A stretch of 64,000 bases of DNA from Anabaena lutea FACHB-196 (GCF_014698305.1 NZ_JACJST010000020.1:1-64000), one strand, 5' to 3'; counted from the first letter of the stretch, positions 54,881 to 63,171 are shown. Numbers and translations are program-made. The notes: generated by a model from the sequence alone, not told the origin.

Positions 54881-54957
54881 TTAAGTTTGAACTAAGTTTG
54901 AACTAAGTTTGAACTAAGTTTGAACTAAGTTTGAACTAAGTTTGAACTAAGTTTGAA
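54881..54957. repeat. Array B: seven 11-bp direct repeats CTAAGTTTGAA
   Basis: Seven units (the first TTAAGTTTGAA, six exact), separated from array A by 45 bp. The unit differs from array A at only two bases of the core (CG versus TT), so both arrays derive from one motif that was then homogenised separately. Confidence 0.92.
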
Positions 54958-55065
54958 CTTGGCTCCTTTGAGCGTAAATACGCTTGGCGTTTAAATTCTA
55001 ACCGTGTTAATATCTTTACATATTGTGAGTATCCATCCGTAGACATATATAAGTTGATTTTTTCT

Positions 55066-55812
55066 ATGCATCTTGAATCAATTTTTACAGAGCAGGTGGT
55101 TAATACCATTACCGCAAAATCTAAATGTGAATATCTAAAACTATGCAATATTTATTTTGAGCAGAGAAAATCGGAATTGTGCTTGGTCATAGATTGCCCC
55201 GGCGATGTCATCGATAAAGTTTGGGAATACAAACATAAAATTTTATCTGCGGCTTTCTTGCTTGGATTCAACAAAAAGTTGATACTAAAAAGAGAGGGAA
55301 GTATTTATGCTTCTGCTTCTTCTCGATTTAGTATTGAAGAAGTCAAGGAAGGACTTATGCATCTATCAGCAGAAACAATCACTAAAGGATTAGTATTTAA
55401 TGATTTACTTTTGTTTGTTGCTAATTCCCAGTATCCTACATTCGTTACAGAAGTACCAAGGAATTGGCACTGGGGGCAGCCGCAGCGACTCGTTTTAACA
55501 AATTCTCAAGTTACTAATTTTTCGGGTGTAAAGTCAACTAAGCTGCATGGTGAAGATATGACATTACTGTATGATCGCGTCATATTTGAGCGTCAGATGT
55601 CCATACTCACGCGTGAATTTGAAAAATCGCCCAAAGAGAATATTGTTAAGGATTACGCATATACTTCATACACCATTGACAAATTCCGACAAAGTTTATG
55701 CCGAGATTCAGAGCATGAATATAATGCTGATTTTAAAATGATTTACATAGAGGACTTGGATATGATTGCACGCGTTTGTTGTTGCAAAGATCGACGGCCT
55801 GTCAATTCTTAG
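55066..55812 (+). CDS. Unknown protein downstream of 11-bp repeat arrays
   Basis: A protein of about 248 residues that I do not recognise. It starts at ATG 55,066 (a TTG at 55,054 is possible), 108 bp after array B. It contains LCLVIDCPGDVIDKVWEYK and AAFLLGFNKKLILKREGSIY in the first third, a central VPRNWHWGQPQRLVLTNSQ, and a C-terminal ARVCCCKDRRPVN tail. There is no Walker, HTH or DDE motif. It is convergent with the repressor (11-bp overlap of 3' ends). Its position right behind the arrays makes it a candidate replication or partition factor or an array-binding regulator; this is inference. Confidence 0.65.
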   Translation: MHLESIFTEQVVNTITAKSKCEYLKLCNIYFEQRKSELCLVIDCPGDVIDKVWEYKHKILSAAFLLGFNKKLILKREGSIYASASSRFSIEEVKEGLMHLSAETITKGLVFNDLLLFVANSQYPTFVTEVPRNWHWGQPQRLVLTNSQVTNFSGVKSTKLHGEDMTLLYDRVIFERQMSILTREFEKSPKENIVKDYAYTSYTIDKFRQSLCRDSEHEYNADFKMIYIEDLDMIARVCCCKDRRPVNS

Positions 55813-56488
55813 CTCCATCAAGCTCATCTATCTTAAACCCCTGCCGTTGATTACTGCTGGGGTTTTTTTGTTCTAAGAAAGCCATGATCCATTCACTCTC
55901 TGTATGAGCCTCTTCATCTATATCAAGTAGAACCCTGATTTGTCTAAGTTCATCCTCGGTGACATCATTGACTAAGCCTTTTTGAATTTGCATGAATCTG
56001 TTGATGGTCATAGACGCAGTTTTGTTTTGCACCATAGACAATAGCTCCGTCTCTATATCTGATTCTGATAAATTATTTTTAGTTATAGTCGATTCTATGA
56101 TTTCTTGTAAATTCATAATATTTTCCTGAAAAAAATCCTTTGTCGCCACATAGGCAAGTTCAGTCCAGTCGCTGTAAGTAGAATTTTTGTCAATGTAAAT
56201 TTTGTCTGCAAAGCTCACTGGTTTGTATATCAGTGGTGCAATTGCTTTGAGAATCTTGTCTTCCGGCTTTGTAATTTTGGCATTTATATATTTACTAGCT
56301 GTGGATGGAGCTATATCTGCTTGTTTGGCAAATGTTCTTAGTGACCATTTTCTTGCTTTTAAAGTTGCTTGTATTAATATGCTTAACCGCTTTATCCCCT
56401 CTGCGGTGTAGTTGAAATGCTTTTCTTCCAAAGGCTCGAACAAGAAGATCTGCGATTTTACTGGATATTCTGTTGCGGTTGTCAGCAT
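55802..56488 (-). CDS. HTH repressor (c-like)
   Basis: A protein of about 228 residues with an N-terminal Xre/Cro-type helix-turn-helix: WSLRTFAKQADIAPSTASKYI (about residues 45-65, within the first quarter), followed by an alpha-helical C-terminal domain rich in acidic residues. It is transcribed away from the transposase operon and so occupies the Mu c-repressor position. It probably silences the early operon by binding operators in the divergent gap. Start is ATG at 56,488 or GTG at 56,494. Confidence 0.78.
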   Translation of the reverse strand: MLTTATEYPVKSQIFLFEPLEEKHFNYTAEGIKRLSILIQATLKARKWSLRTFAKQADIAPSTASKYINAKITKPEDKILKAIAPLIYKPVSFADKIYIDKNSTYSDWTELAYVATKDFFQENIMNLQEIIESTITKNNLSESDIETELLSMVQNKTASMTINRFMQIQKGLVNDVTEDELRQIRVLLDIDEEAHTESEWIMAFLEQKNPSSNQRQGFKIDELDGAKN

Positions 56489-56547
56489 TATCACGTGGTG
56501 TTTCCTTTGTTCCTGGCTAATTTAACAATAACTCAAAATCGTTTTTC

Positions 56548-56562
56548 TGTACCTCTTGTACA
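56548..56562. promoter_or_regulatory. Operator candidate: dyad TGTACCTCTTGTACA
   Basis: A perfect 5-bp inverted repeat (TGTAC/GTACA) with a 5-bp spacer in the gap between the divergent repressor and early operon. Its position is that of a repressor operator. Confidence 0.55.
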
Positions 56563-56591
56563 TTTTTTCTTTTGATGCTAGATTACTAAAA

Positions 56592-56618
56592 ACACCGCGA
56601 ACACCGCGAACACCGCGA
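56592..56618. repeat. Three 9-bp direct repeats ACACCGCGA
   Basis: Three exact units end four bases before the ATG of the small early gene at 56,622, so they overlap its translation start region; no Shine-Dalgarno is visible there. Confidence 0.85.
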
Positions 56619-56621
56619 ACG

Positions 56622-56807
56622 ATGAAGCTAGTAAGACCAGGTATTGACCCAAGTGTCTATGACCAGGTTCGTCTGGGAGCAGCGCTTGAGAAAATTTCGA
56701 CTCGCAAATTTATTGAGTCGTCAATTTTGGAAAAAGTAGCTAAATCCATTGGTTCCAATCAAGAAAATAAACGAGGGGAACCATGTGGATTGGAACCTCA
56801 GAATTAG
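56622..56807 (+). CDS. Small Ner/RHH-like early regulator
   Basis: From the ATG at 56,622 a 61-residue protein (MKLVRPGIDPSVYDQVRLGA, then STRKFIESSILEKVAKSIG). The second half has the look of a ribbon-helix-helix domain. A small DNA-binding protein between repressor and transposase corresponds to Ner in Mu by position. Its end overlaps the transposase gene by 25 bp. Function inferred. Confidence 0.55.
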   Translation: MKLVRPGIDPSVYDQVRLGAALEKISTRKFIESSILEKVAKSIGSNQENKRGEPCGLEPQN

Positions 56808-58960
56808 TCGGACTGCCTGGATTACCAGGATCTAAAAAGGGGCTTATAAAAAAAGCCCAGAAAGAAAACTGGCAATGGCGCGATCGCAATCAGCGAGGTG
56901 GAGGGAAGGAATATCATATATCCTCGCTTCCCCCACAAGCCCAGGCGTATCTACTTCAACAGGCAAAACCAGATCAACAGCATTCCCACCCGGAATCTGA
57001 GAACGAGGAATTGCTAATTACCCAATCCCCATTACCCATTCAGATGCCAACTGAAACCCTGGTAACGGCGATTATTCCATCTCAGCAAAGAGCAAGCGAA
57101 ACATCAACCGACGGCAGGATTAATGCCAAAGTTGAAATCTTGCGTGTTCTTGAGCAGTTCTGTGAAGAAAGACAGTTAAAAAAAATCTCCTGTCATCACG
57201 TTTTTGCAGACTCCTACAACACCGGAAAGATTCAAGTGTCGGAACAAACCAGAAGGCAGATCCCTTCTGTATCTTTCCCGACCTTGCAGCGGTGGTATAA
57301 AGCTCTGCAAGAAGGGAGTGTTCAGTCACTTGGGGGGAAATATGGAAATCGTGCTGGACAGACAAAAATAGACACAAATCCTAAAATCAGGGATTTTGTC
57401 TTAGCGATGCTGACACGCTTCCCTCACGCAACCGGAGGGCATATACTTTCGGCTCTCCAAGCACGATTTGAGGATGAAATTTTACCTTCTCAAAGAACTA
57501 TATCCCGGTGGATAGAAGGTTGGAAAAACGAGAATAAGGAATTATTCACAGCCATATCCAACCCTGATGATTGGAAGAACAAATTCATGACTGCCTTTGG
57601 CAGTTATTCCGAGGATGTAGTTCGCCTGAATCAGCGATGGGAAATGGATTCTACCTCGGCTGACATCATGCTCGAAGATGGGCGCTATCACTTGATTAGC
57701 TGCATTGATGTCTTTTCGCGCAGGATGAAACTGTTGGTTGTTCCAACTTCTAAAGCTACTGCGATCGCGGTTTTGGTAAGAAAATGCTTGCTGGACTGGG
57801 GTGTCCCAGAAGAGGTGAAAACCGACAACGGCAAGGATTATACAGCAAATTACTTAGAACGTGTATTTAGGGATTTAGGTATTAGACAGAAGCTCTGCAT
57901 ACCTTTCCATCCTTGGCAAAAGCCGCACGTTGAAAGAGGCTTCCGAAGCTTTCTCCATGATTTATTAGAGTTGCTCGATGGTTACATTGGACACAATGTA
58001 GCTGAACGTCAGGCTTTGAGAGCCAGGATTTCTTTTGCTGACAGGCTAACGACAAAAACTGAAGAGATCAGCATGAAAATGACTGCATCTGAATTTCAAG
58101 CTTTTTGTGACACCTGGACTAACCAAATCTATGCCAATAAACCTCATGAGGGGTTGGATGGTAAAACGCCATTTCAAGTTTTTACCGCCTGGCGCAGCAA
58201 TACTAAGTCCATCGATAATGAACGGATTTTGGATGTTCTCTTGGCTGAAGCACCGGGTGCAAATGGGCTACGGACTGTGCAGAAACGTGGCATTCAACTT
58301 GAAGGAACTTTCTTTATTGCTCCTGAGTTGGAAGCCTGGATTGGACAAACTGTGCAAGTCCGGTTTGATCCGCTGGACTTGGGTAAAATCTACGTTTTTG
58401 ACGGTGATTTTAAGCTTATCTGCATTGCTGAAGATCCAGTCCGAACCGGTATGAATCGGCAAGAGGTTGCAGTTCGGGCTAAACATCTACAACAGAAGCG
58501 GATTCACGAAGGTAAGCGGGCGCTGAAGCAAATCGCCAAAAAGGTGAATGTGGCTGAGGCAGTGGAGGATATCCTCCAGGAAGCTGAGGCCAATAACAAC
58601 GTGGTGGCTTTTCCTGCACCCAAGGAAATTCATACATCTAGAGGCTTGGAATCTGCGGCTGAAGTAGTAGCAGCACTTAAGCCGAAAGAATACGCACCGA
58701 TGACTGCTGAGGAATTGGCAGAAGCTGACGCGGCTTTGAGTCGAATTGAGCAGCCAGAAGTAGAAATAGTGCGGGATGAAGATCATTTCTGTCGGCTGTG
58801 GAAGCAGGTAAATGCTGGGGCATTTATTGCTAACCGTGATTGGCAGTGGATGAAGCATTACGCTACCACCCCAGAAGGCAGGGGCGTACTGCGATTTTTG
58901 GATGTTACTGAGATTGATTTCTCCAGCTTTATGAACGAGCGGGAGGCGAAAATTTCGTGA
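56783..58960 (+). CDS. MuA-type DDE transposase
   Basis: The 725-residue protein begins with a Mu-type winged-helix DNA-binding domain (TSELVGLPGLPGSKKGLIKK, with WQWRDRNQRGGGKEYH). The rve/DDE core has D289 in MDST, D348 in TDNGKDY and E384 in HVERGF, with 35 residues between the second D and E. A Mu_transpos_C beta-barrel follows (GIQLEGTFFIAPELEAWIGQ). It should cut and join element ends for integration and replicative transposition. ATG at 56,783 has GAGG upstream. The DDE triad and C-terminal domain are intact. Confidence 0.93.
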   Translation: MWIGTSELVGLPGLPGSKKGLIKKAQKENWQWRDRNQRGGGKEYHISSLPPQAQAYLLQQAKPDQQHSHPESENEELLITQSPLPIQMPTETLVTAIIPSQQRASETSTDGRINAKVEILRVLEQFCEERQLKKISCHHVFADSYNTGKIQVSEQTRRQIPSVSFPTLQRWYKALQEGSVQSLGGKYGNRAGQTKIDTNPKIRDFVLAMLTRFPHATGGHILSALQARFEDEILPSQRTISRWIEGWKNENKELFTAISNPDDWKNKFMTAFGSYSEDVVRLNQRWEMDSTSADIMLEDGRYHLISCIDVFSRRMKLLVVPTSKATAIAVLVRKCLLDWGVPEEVKTDNGKDYTANYLERVFRDLGIRQKLCIPFHPWQKPHVERGFRSFLHDLLELLDGYIGHNVAERQALRARISFADRLTTKTEEISMKMTASEFQAFCDTWTNQIYANKPHEGLDGKTPFQVFTAWRSNTKSIDNERILDVLLAEAPGANGLRTVQKRGIQLEGTFFIAPELEAWIGQTVQVRFDPLDLGKIYVFDGDFKLICIAEDPVRTGMNRQEVAVRAKHLQQKRIHEGKRALKQIAKKVNVAEAVEDILQEAEANNNVVAFPAPKEIHTSRGLESAAEVVAALKPKEYAPMTAEELAEADAALSRIEQPEVEIVRDEDHFCRLWKQVNAGAFIANRDWQWMKHYATTPEGRGVLRFLDVTEIDFSSFMNEREAKIS

Positions 58961-59175
58961 CTGACGAGGAAATGCTTAACCTCACTGACGCAGATAGGTG
59001 GAATCCTAAACATTTTGGTGAACCACCACCATTTTTACAGGACGGCGATCAACTAACTATCTTTTTTGATCGCAGAGAGGAGCCACCACTACCTGAAGAA
59101 TTTTTGAATTTAGAGCAATTTAATGAGGCTTGGAAATTATGGATGGAAAAGTTCCCGCACCTAGCAGCGACATAG
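58957..59175 (+). CDS. Small protein of the transposition operon, unknown
   Basis: A 72-residue acidic protein (WNPKHFGEPPPFLQDGDQLT ... FNEAWKLWMEKFPHLAAT) starting at a GTG overlapping the transposase stop (GTGA), so it is translationally coupled. GGGAGG lies upstream. No motif recognised. Confidence 0.6.
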   Translation: MTDEEMLNLTDADRWNPKHFGEPPPFLQDGDQLTIFFDRREEPPLPEEFLNLEQFNEAWKLWMEKFPHLAAT

Positions 59176-59417
59176 TAAATGTCTACGATTTGTTGGCCCT
59201 TTTGGCTGGTGAAGGGTATTCCAGGGAAACGGCAATTGAACACATAAAAATCTTAATGGAAGTATCCCGCAGCCCTTATATTTCTACGGATTTGAAACGG
59301 GCTATCGGTTTTGTTCAAAGCTTTACTTTCAGCCTTTCAAATCTGAGTCCTAACCAGATGACTGAGTTGGTTGATGTTATCGAAAAACAGAGAAAGGCTT
59401 TAGCAGAAGGTTTTTGA
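59139..59417 (+). CDS. Small helical protein, unknown
   Basis: A 92-residue product from ATG 59,139 (MDGKVPAPSSDIVNVYDLLA), overlapping the previous gene by 37 bp. It is largely helical with hydrophobic SFTFSLSNLSPNQMTELVDV. A TTG nine bases upstream is an alternative start. No family is recognised. Confidence 0.55.
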   Translation: MDGKVPAPSSDIVNVYDLLALLAGEGYSRETAIEHIKILMEVSRSPYISTDLKRAIGFVQSFTFSLSNLSPNQMTELVDVIEKQRKALAEGF

Positions 59418-59418
59418 C

Positions 59419-59802
59419 ATGAAGGATTCTGCGCTTGTTTCACTTTGCTGGTTAACCGCCCAAGACAAACACCTAATCGAGTATTTATTGGACAACGAAT
59501 TTTGGCATCATCAAACTCATTTTTCATCTTACTCGGAAGAAGATCAGCTTTGGTGGTACACCGATATTTGTGAAATTGGAACCTACAAATTAGGAATTTT
59601 AGAAGATGAGTGCGAATACGGTGAAGACGATGAAGAGTTATCTGGGTATGTGATTAGCATCATCATCAACGGGGTTGAATTGCTGACTGATGGTACTTTT
59701 TCGTGGGGATTAAGACTACGTCAAGTTGAGCTAGAAGTCAAAGAATTTCTTCGGACTTATGAGCTTGAAAGTTCATTTCACAAGCAATTGTCTTTTTGTT
59801 AA
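59419..59802 (+). CDS. Acidic protein, unknown
   Basis: A 127-residue protein, one base after the previous gene. It is strongly acidic and aromatic (FWHHQTHFSSYSEEDQLWWY, ECEYGEDDEELSGYV). An acidic aromatic surface may mimic DNA or bind a basic partner, but this is speculative. Confidence 0.6.
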   Translation: MKDSALVSLCWLTAQDKHLIEYLLDNEFWHHQTHFSSYSEEDQLWWYTDICEIGTYKLGILEDECEYGEDDEELSGYVISIIINGVELLTDGTFSWGLRLRQVELEVKEFLRTYELESSFHKQLSFC

Positions 59803-59869
59803 TAGCATTCCCTGAAGTAGGAGTACAAGCCTTTCTAGGGATGAGTAGGGTAATAAATTTGGAGGCAAA

Positions 59870-60085
59870 ATGTCAGATCCTCGTTTAGTGAAATACGTGA
59901 TTTTCGACAAGGTAAAACGTCTTTACCTGTCTAGAAATGGGATTGGTTTTGGATGGTCATTCCATCGAGTTAATGCGGCTCGCTTGAATTCTGAACAGGC
60001 AGTATTTTGGACAAATCAACTCATCCAAATCAATCAACGCAGAGGATTTGTAGTACAGGAGGTAGGTAATGCTAGAGCAGTCTAG
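59870..60085 (+). CDS. Small protein, unknown
   Basis: A 71-residue product (VKYVIFDKVKRLYLSRNGIG) with a strong GGAGG site upstream. It overlaps the next gene by 17 bp. No family recognised. Confidence 0.6.
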   Translation: MSDPRLVKYVIFDKVKRLYLSRNGIGFGWSFHRVNAARLNSEQAVFWTNQLIQINQRRGFVVQEVGNARAV

Positions 60086-60371
60086 CCCCACACCTGAACA
60101 ACGGGAAGAGTACGTCAGGCGATACCGGGAATTGGCGCAGGGCTATCACTACGATTACTCAAATTCCAGGCTTGAGGAGTTGGTTAAGTCTCCGAATTGG
60201 AGCGACATCCAGAAACTACTAACTCCATCAGCTAGAAAAGCCTGTAAAAGCTATTTCCGTTATATAGGCGATCGCAGCTTTGGCTGTCTCGATATGGAGA
60301 TAAAGACTTGGGAGGCACTGGTAGAGAGCATCCAAGTAGCACAGAAGAAGCTCTCTAAGTGCAAAAAGTAA
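60069..60371 (+). CDS. Small helical protein, unknown
   Basis: A 100-residue basic/acidic helical protein (EQREEYVRRYRELAQGYHYD) with an excellent AGGAGG site inside the previous gene. The short overlap suggests coupled translation. It precedes the intergenic hairpin and the ATPase gene. Confidence 0.6.
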   Translation: MLEQSSPTPEQREEYVRRYRELAQGYHYDYSNSRLEELVKSPNWSDIQKLLTPSARKACKSYFRYIGDRSFGCLDMEIKTWEALVESIQVAQKKLSKCKK

Positions 60372-60376
60372 AAGTT

Positions 60377-60408
60377 TTGGTAGTTGAGATTGCTCTCTCA
60401 ACTACCAA
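60377..60408. promoter_or_regulatory. Perfect 13-bp hairpin upstream of the MuB-like gene
   Basis: TTGGTAGTTGAGA pairs perfectly with TCTCAACTACCAA around a 6-base loop. It lies in the 66-bp leader of the ATPase gene. No T-tract follows on the plus strand, so it may be a processing site, pause signal or translational regulator rather than a terminator. Confidence 0.65.
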
Positions 60409-60437
60409 CGAAACAAAACTCTCTAGGATTGTACACG

Positions 60438-61145
60438 ATGAAAAATCAATTAGCAAAAGTCAAGAATATCCGCAAGCTGTCACAGGCGTATGAATCGCTG
60501 GCGCAACGAGATATCAACATTCCCCGAATGGGTTTAATTAGCGGTTTCTCAGGGGCTGGGAAGAGTCAAGCCATTGGTTGGCTTATTTCTCAGGTTGATG
60601 GGGTTCTGGTACGAGCCAACGCTTGCTGGACTGTGAGTTCAATGCTGGCGGCGATTGTGGTTGAGATAGGCACTACTCCTGTCAGTCGGAATGCGCTGAT
60701 GCTGAAGCAGATTGTAGATAGCCTCGCAGCCAGTCGCAGACCTTTAATTATTGACGAGTGCGATTATCTGCTACGTGATCCGCGTATGGTGGAAACCCTG
60801 CGAGACATTCATGATTTAGCGGGTGTGCCGGTGATCATGGTGGGCATGGAGGGCATAGAGAAAAAATTGGCCCACCGCAAGCAATTATCACGCCGAATCT
60901 CACAATTTATTGAGTTTGCACCTTTGGATTTGGAAGATGCTGAAACTCTGGCGGAAACAGTATGTGAAGTGGCTGTAGCGCCGGATTTGCTACAAAAAAT
61001 CCACAAGGATGCTAGGGGCAGCATTGGACTGATGATCGTGGGTTTAGCTCAGGTTGAAGCACTAGCCAAGACTCAACAGTGGAACGTGATTAATTGCCAG
61101 CAGTGGGGCAATCGCAAATTATTTTTATCGGCAAAGGTGGGGTAA
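60438..61145 (+). CDS. MuB-like AAA ATPase, transposition target selector
   Basis: From ATG 60,438 (AGGA nine bases upstream; an in-frame TTG at 60,384 is unlikely) the 235-residue protein has Walker A GFSGAGKS (residues 36-43) and Walker B PLIIDECDYLL (D106-E107), with MVGMEGIEKKL and RRISQFIEFAPLD downstream. MuB-type ATPases form filaments on target DNA and deliver it to the transposase. Length is close to the AAA core only. Together with the MuA-type transposase it completes the transposition core. Confidence 0.88.
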   Translation: MKNQLAKVKNIRKLSQAYESLAQRDINIPRMGLISGFSGAGKSQAIGWLISQVDGVLVRANACWTVSSMLAAIVVEIGTTPVSRNALMLKQIVDSLAASRRPLIIDECDYLLRDPRMVETLRDIHDLAGVPVIMVGMEGIEKKLAHRKQLSRRISQFIEFAPLDLEDAETLAETVCEVAVAPDLLQKIHKDARGSIGLMIVGLAQVEALAKTQQWNVINCQQWGNRKLFLSAKVG

Positions 61146-61147
61146 TT

Positions 61148-61408
61148 ATGATGCCAGCGATTTTGCGTAGGTACGAAATCAGCTTGATTGATGCAATTGA
61201 TGCATTAATTACAAAATTAATGACTTGGGAAGATGGGCAATTTTCAGCTTCTGAGGTGAGTTTGAGCCGTAGAGAAGCTCAGGAGATTGCAGCTTGGGTA
61301 ATTAATAGTGCAGCAGATCCCTTTGGATTTTGTGGTGCGAGTTTGAATGGGGATAGATTGCTAGAGCTTCTGCGAAATATTCGGGAGGAAGGCAATGATT
61401 CAGTTTGA
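61148..61408 (+). CDS. Small protein downstream of the ATPase, unknown
   Basis: From ATG 61,148 (GGTGGGG upstream), immediately after the ATPase stop, the 86-residue product reads MMPAILRRYEISLIDAIDAL and later FGFCGASLNGDRLLELL. A longer frame exists from TTG at 61,094 but overlaps the ATPase. Helical, no motif recognised. Confidence 0.55.
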   Translation: MMPAILRRYEISLIDAIDALITKLMTWEDGQFSASEVSLSRREAQEIAAWVINSAADPFGFCGASLNGDRLLELLRNIREEGNDSV

Positions 61409-61718
61409 ACAAATGTGGTCAAAAATTCGGAGACTTGAGGTTTTCTGTTTGCACGAATTAGCTGAGTTTTGTGATTTTGAGGTTTCAATTCCGCTACTGG
61501 CAGCTTATATTTTGGCTCTAACAGAGAGCGGGTATCTGGTGGAGTTGTCGGGGAAACGAACCCATAGGCGATATCGGTTAGTACGGGATTTGGGACAATT
61601 TGCACCGATATTGCGTGAATCAGTTCCTATTCGAGTAATGGGGCGATTAGTTCAGGTTCAGTACGCGATGTACGACCCCAATGAAGATTTTTATTTTCCA
61701 CTTATTAAGGAGGATTAA
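61395..61718 (+). CDS. Winged-helix-like protein
   Basis: A 107-residue protein (FCLHELAEFCDFEVSIPLLA, ILALTESGYLVELSGKRTHR, RYRLV) with the arrangement of a winged helix: helix, helix, then a hairpin. GAGGAAGG lies before ATG, which overlaps the previous gene. A DNA-binding regulator is likely but unproven. Confidence 0.6.
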   Translation: MIQFEQMWSKIRRLEVFCLHELAEFCDFEVSIPLLAAYILALTESGYLVELSGKRTHRRYRLVRDLGQFAPILRESVPIRVMGRLVQVQYAMYDPNEDFYFPLIKED

Positions 61719-62459
61719 ATGGTGGAATTGGAAGATTGGAAGGAAGTTTTATTGCAGGAAGTTAGTAGATCTAATCAATATCATGTTGCGATGAAGCTGG
61801 GGGTTTCACCTGCAATGATATCTAAAGTGATTCAAGGTAATTACAATACGCAAGCCAGTAAATTACCTTTGTTGGTCAAGTCTCGCTTGAAGCCTCAAAC
61901 TATGAGCCATGAAGAATCAGAATGGCTAGAAAGGCTAAAATACATTTGCTCGATTTACCGAGTTCGAGATGTTGCAAAAATCTTAGATTTCTCGGCTTCT
62001 TACCTGTATATGGTTACCGCAGATAAGATAAAAACAAATTCGTATAATCTCAAGATTGAGGTTATGGCGAAGTTGTATGACGATGAAATCTTGAAAAACT
62101 TAAAGCTTCGGCCAAAAGCTGTTAAAAAAAAATCAGCAATTAAGGTAACTGAGGATTTAACTGTTGCAGTAGCTGATGCTATCTATTGCAATGGGATAGC
62201 TTCTTACGATGACTTAATTGAAAAGTTTCCGCGACATGGCTTGAGTCGAAGTTTAAGCATCCTTGAAAAGATGGGGGCTATTAATGTTATTAAGCCATCT
62301 TTAATAGGGCGCGGTAAAGGGACGCTTCCGAGAAGTAAGTACGGCATCGCTTGCAAGTGTTCGGCTCCGGGGAATACCGATAGATGCGCTGAATGCCCTC
62401 TGGGGAAGATGATTATATCTGTATGTGGCTTGGACGATGATGGAGAGGAGTTTGACTGA
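61719..62459 (+). CDS. Multi-HTH regulator with C-terminal zinc-binding cysteines
   Basis: The 246 residues contain an N-terminal Cro-like HTH (YHVAMKLGVSPAMISKVIQG), a second HTH-like segment (RVRDVAKILDFSASYLYMV), a C-terminal winged-helix-like segment (SYDDLIEKFPRHGLSRSLSI), and a four-cysteine cluster (CKC ... CAEC near residues 218-232) suited to bind zinc. A textbook AAGGAGG-type site precedes ATG. In Mu-like phages regulators between the early and middle genes activate later transcription, so this may be such a switch protein (inference). Confidence 0.68.
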   Translation: MVELEDWKEVLLQEVSRSNQYHVAMKLGVSPAMISKVIQGNYNTQASKLPLLVKSRLKPQTMSHEESEWLERLKYICSIYRVRDVAKILDFSASYLYMVTADKIKTNSYNLKIEVMAKLYDDEILKNLKLRPKAVKKKSAIKVTEDLTVAVADAIYCNGIASYDDLIEKFPRHGLSRSLSILEKMGAINVIKPSLIGRGKGTLPRSKYGIACKCSAPGNTDRCAECPLGKMIISVCGLDDDGEEFD

Positions 62460-62893
62460 TGCTTGCTGAAACTCCTGCTTTATGTTTTCAGGAATTGCGT
62501 AATCATTGCCATCAATATTTTCGGTATCTACCCTATCTAAATTTGGAGCATTTTAATAATCCAGATGTAGGCTGGCTGCATGAAGTTTTTGGCGATATTT
62601 GTCGGAGACTTGATGGCAATGAAGCTAATTTCTTGGGTATTGATTTAATGAATGCTTTTTACTCAGTAGTTTATGAGCTTGAGTTTAAGCAGATTTTTCA
62701 TCCTAACTCTTTAGTCGTTCACAAGTCTGAAGTTTTTAAGAAATCGCCAAAATTATCACGAATTGTGAGATTTTCTCACGATTATCCAAGTGTTGTTGTT
62801 CGCAATTACAACGGGTCATTTTTGCTTGGAGAACCATGTCTCAAAACGCTTACAAATTACAACTTAGTGCTTTTAAAGGACACCTTAGCATGA
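62459..62893 (+). CDS. Unknown protein
   Basis: A 144-residue product starting in a TGATG overlap with the regulator, so it is translationally coupled. It contains FQELRNHCHQYFRYLPYLNL, EVFGDICRRLDGNEANFLG and VVHKSEVFKKSPKLSRIVR. No recognised domain. Confidence 0.6.
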   Translation: MLAETPALCFQELRNHCHQYFRYLPYLNLEHFNNPDVGWLHEVFGDICRRLDGNEANFLGIDLMNAFYSVVYELEFKQIFHPNSLVVHKSEVFKKSPKLSRIVRFSHDYPSVVVRNYNGSFLLGEPCLKTLTNYNLVLLKDTLA

Positions 62894-63135
62894 CTAATCA
62901 TGACAAAAGTATGGGCGCATATCATGAAAGCAAGATTTTTCAAATCTATCTTGCAGGATTATCTGAAGCGCAACTGAAGACAGTAGCTCATGAATTATTT
63001 GTGAAGTTGCAAAATGAGCGCGCGCTAAATAATTCCCTGAAGCAAGAATGCAACTATTTAGCAATTCAAAATGCTCGGTTAAATAGCGTTTGCATCTCTC
63101 ACGTGCAAGGTTCGTTGATGGATTTCAAGCTTTAG
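62890..63135 (+). CDS. Small helical protein, unknown
   Basis: The 81-residue product from ATG 62,890 (MTNHDKSMGAYHESKIFQIY) has a Lys/Gln-rich helix (ALNNSLKQECNYLAIQNARL). An ATG at 62,836 with GGAG upstream would add 18 residues and overlap the previous gene by 58 bp, so the start is uncertain. No family recognised. Confidence 0.5.
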   Translation: MTNHDKSMGAYHESKIFQIYLAGLSEAQLKTVAHELFVKLQNERALNNSLKQECNYLAIQNARLNSVCISHVQGSLMDFKL

Positions 63136-63171
63136 TTTCCGCCTGATGAGTCTGTCTGACCCGCAGACGAA

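Noticed and set aside
54770-54957. The 11-bp arrays as a CRISPR array or as the prophage's left end
   Set aside because: There are no spacers, and units are unlike the sites at 45,848-46,000. An end here would leave the structural operon outside the element, possible but less likely given the three-site terminus next to the last structural gene.
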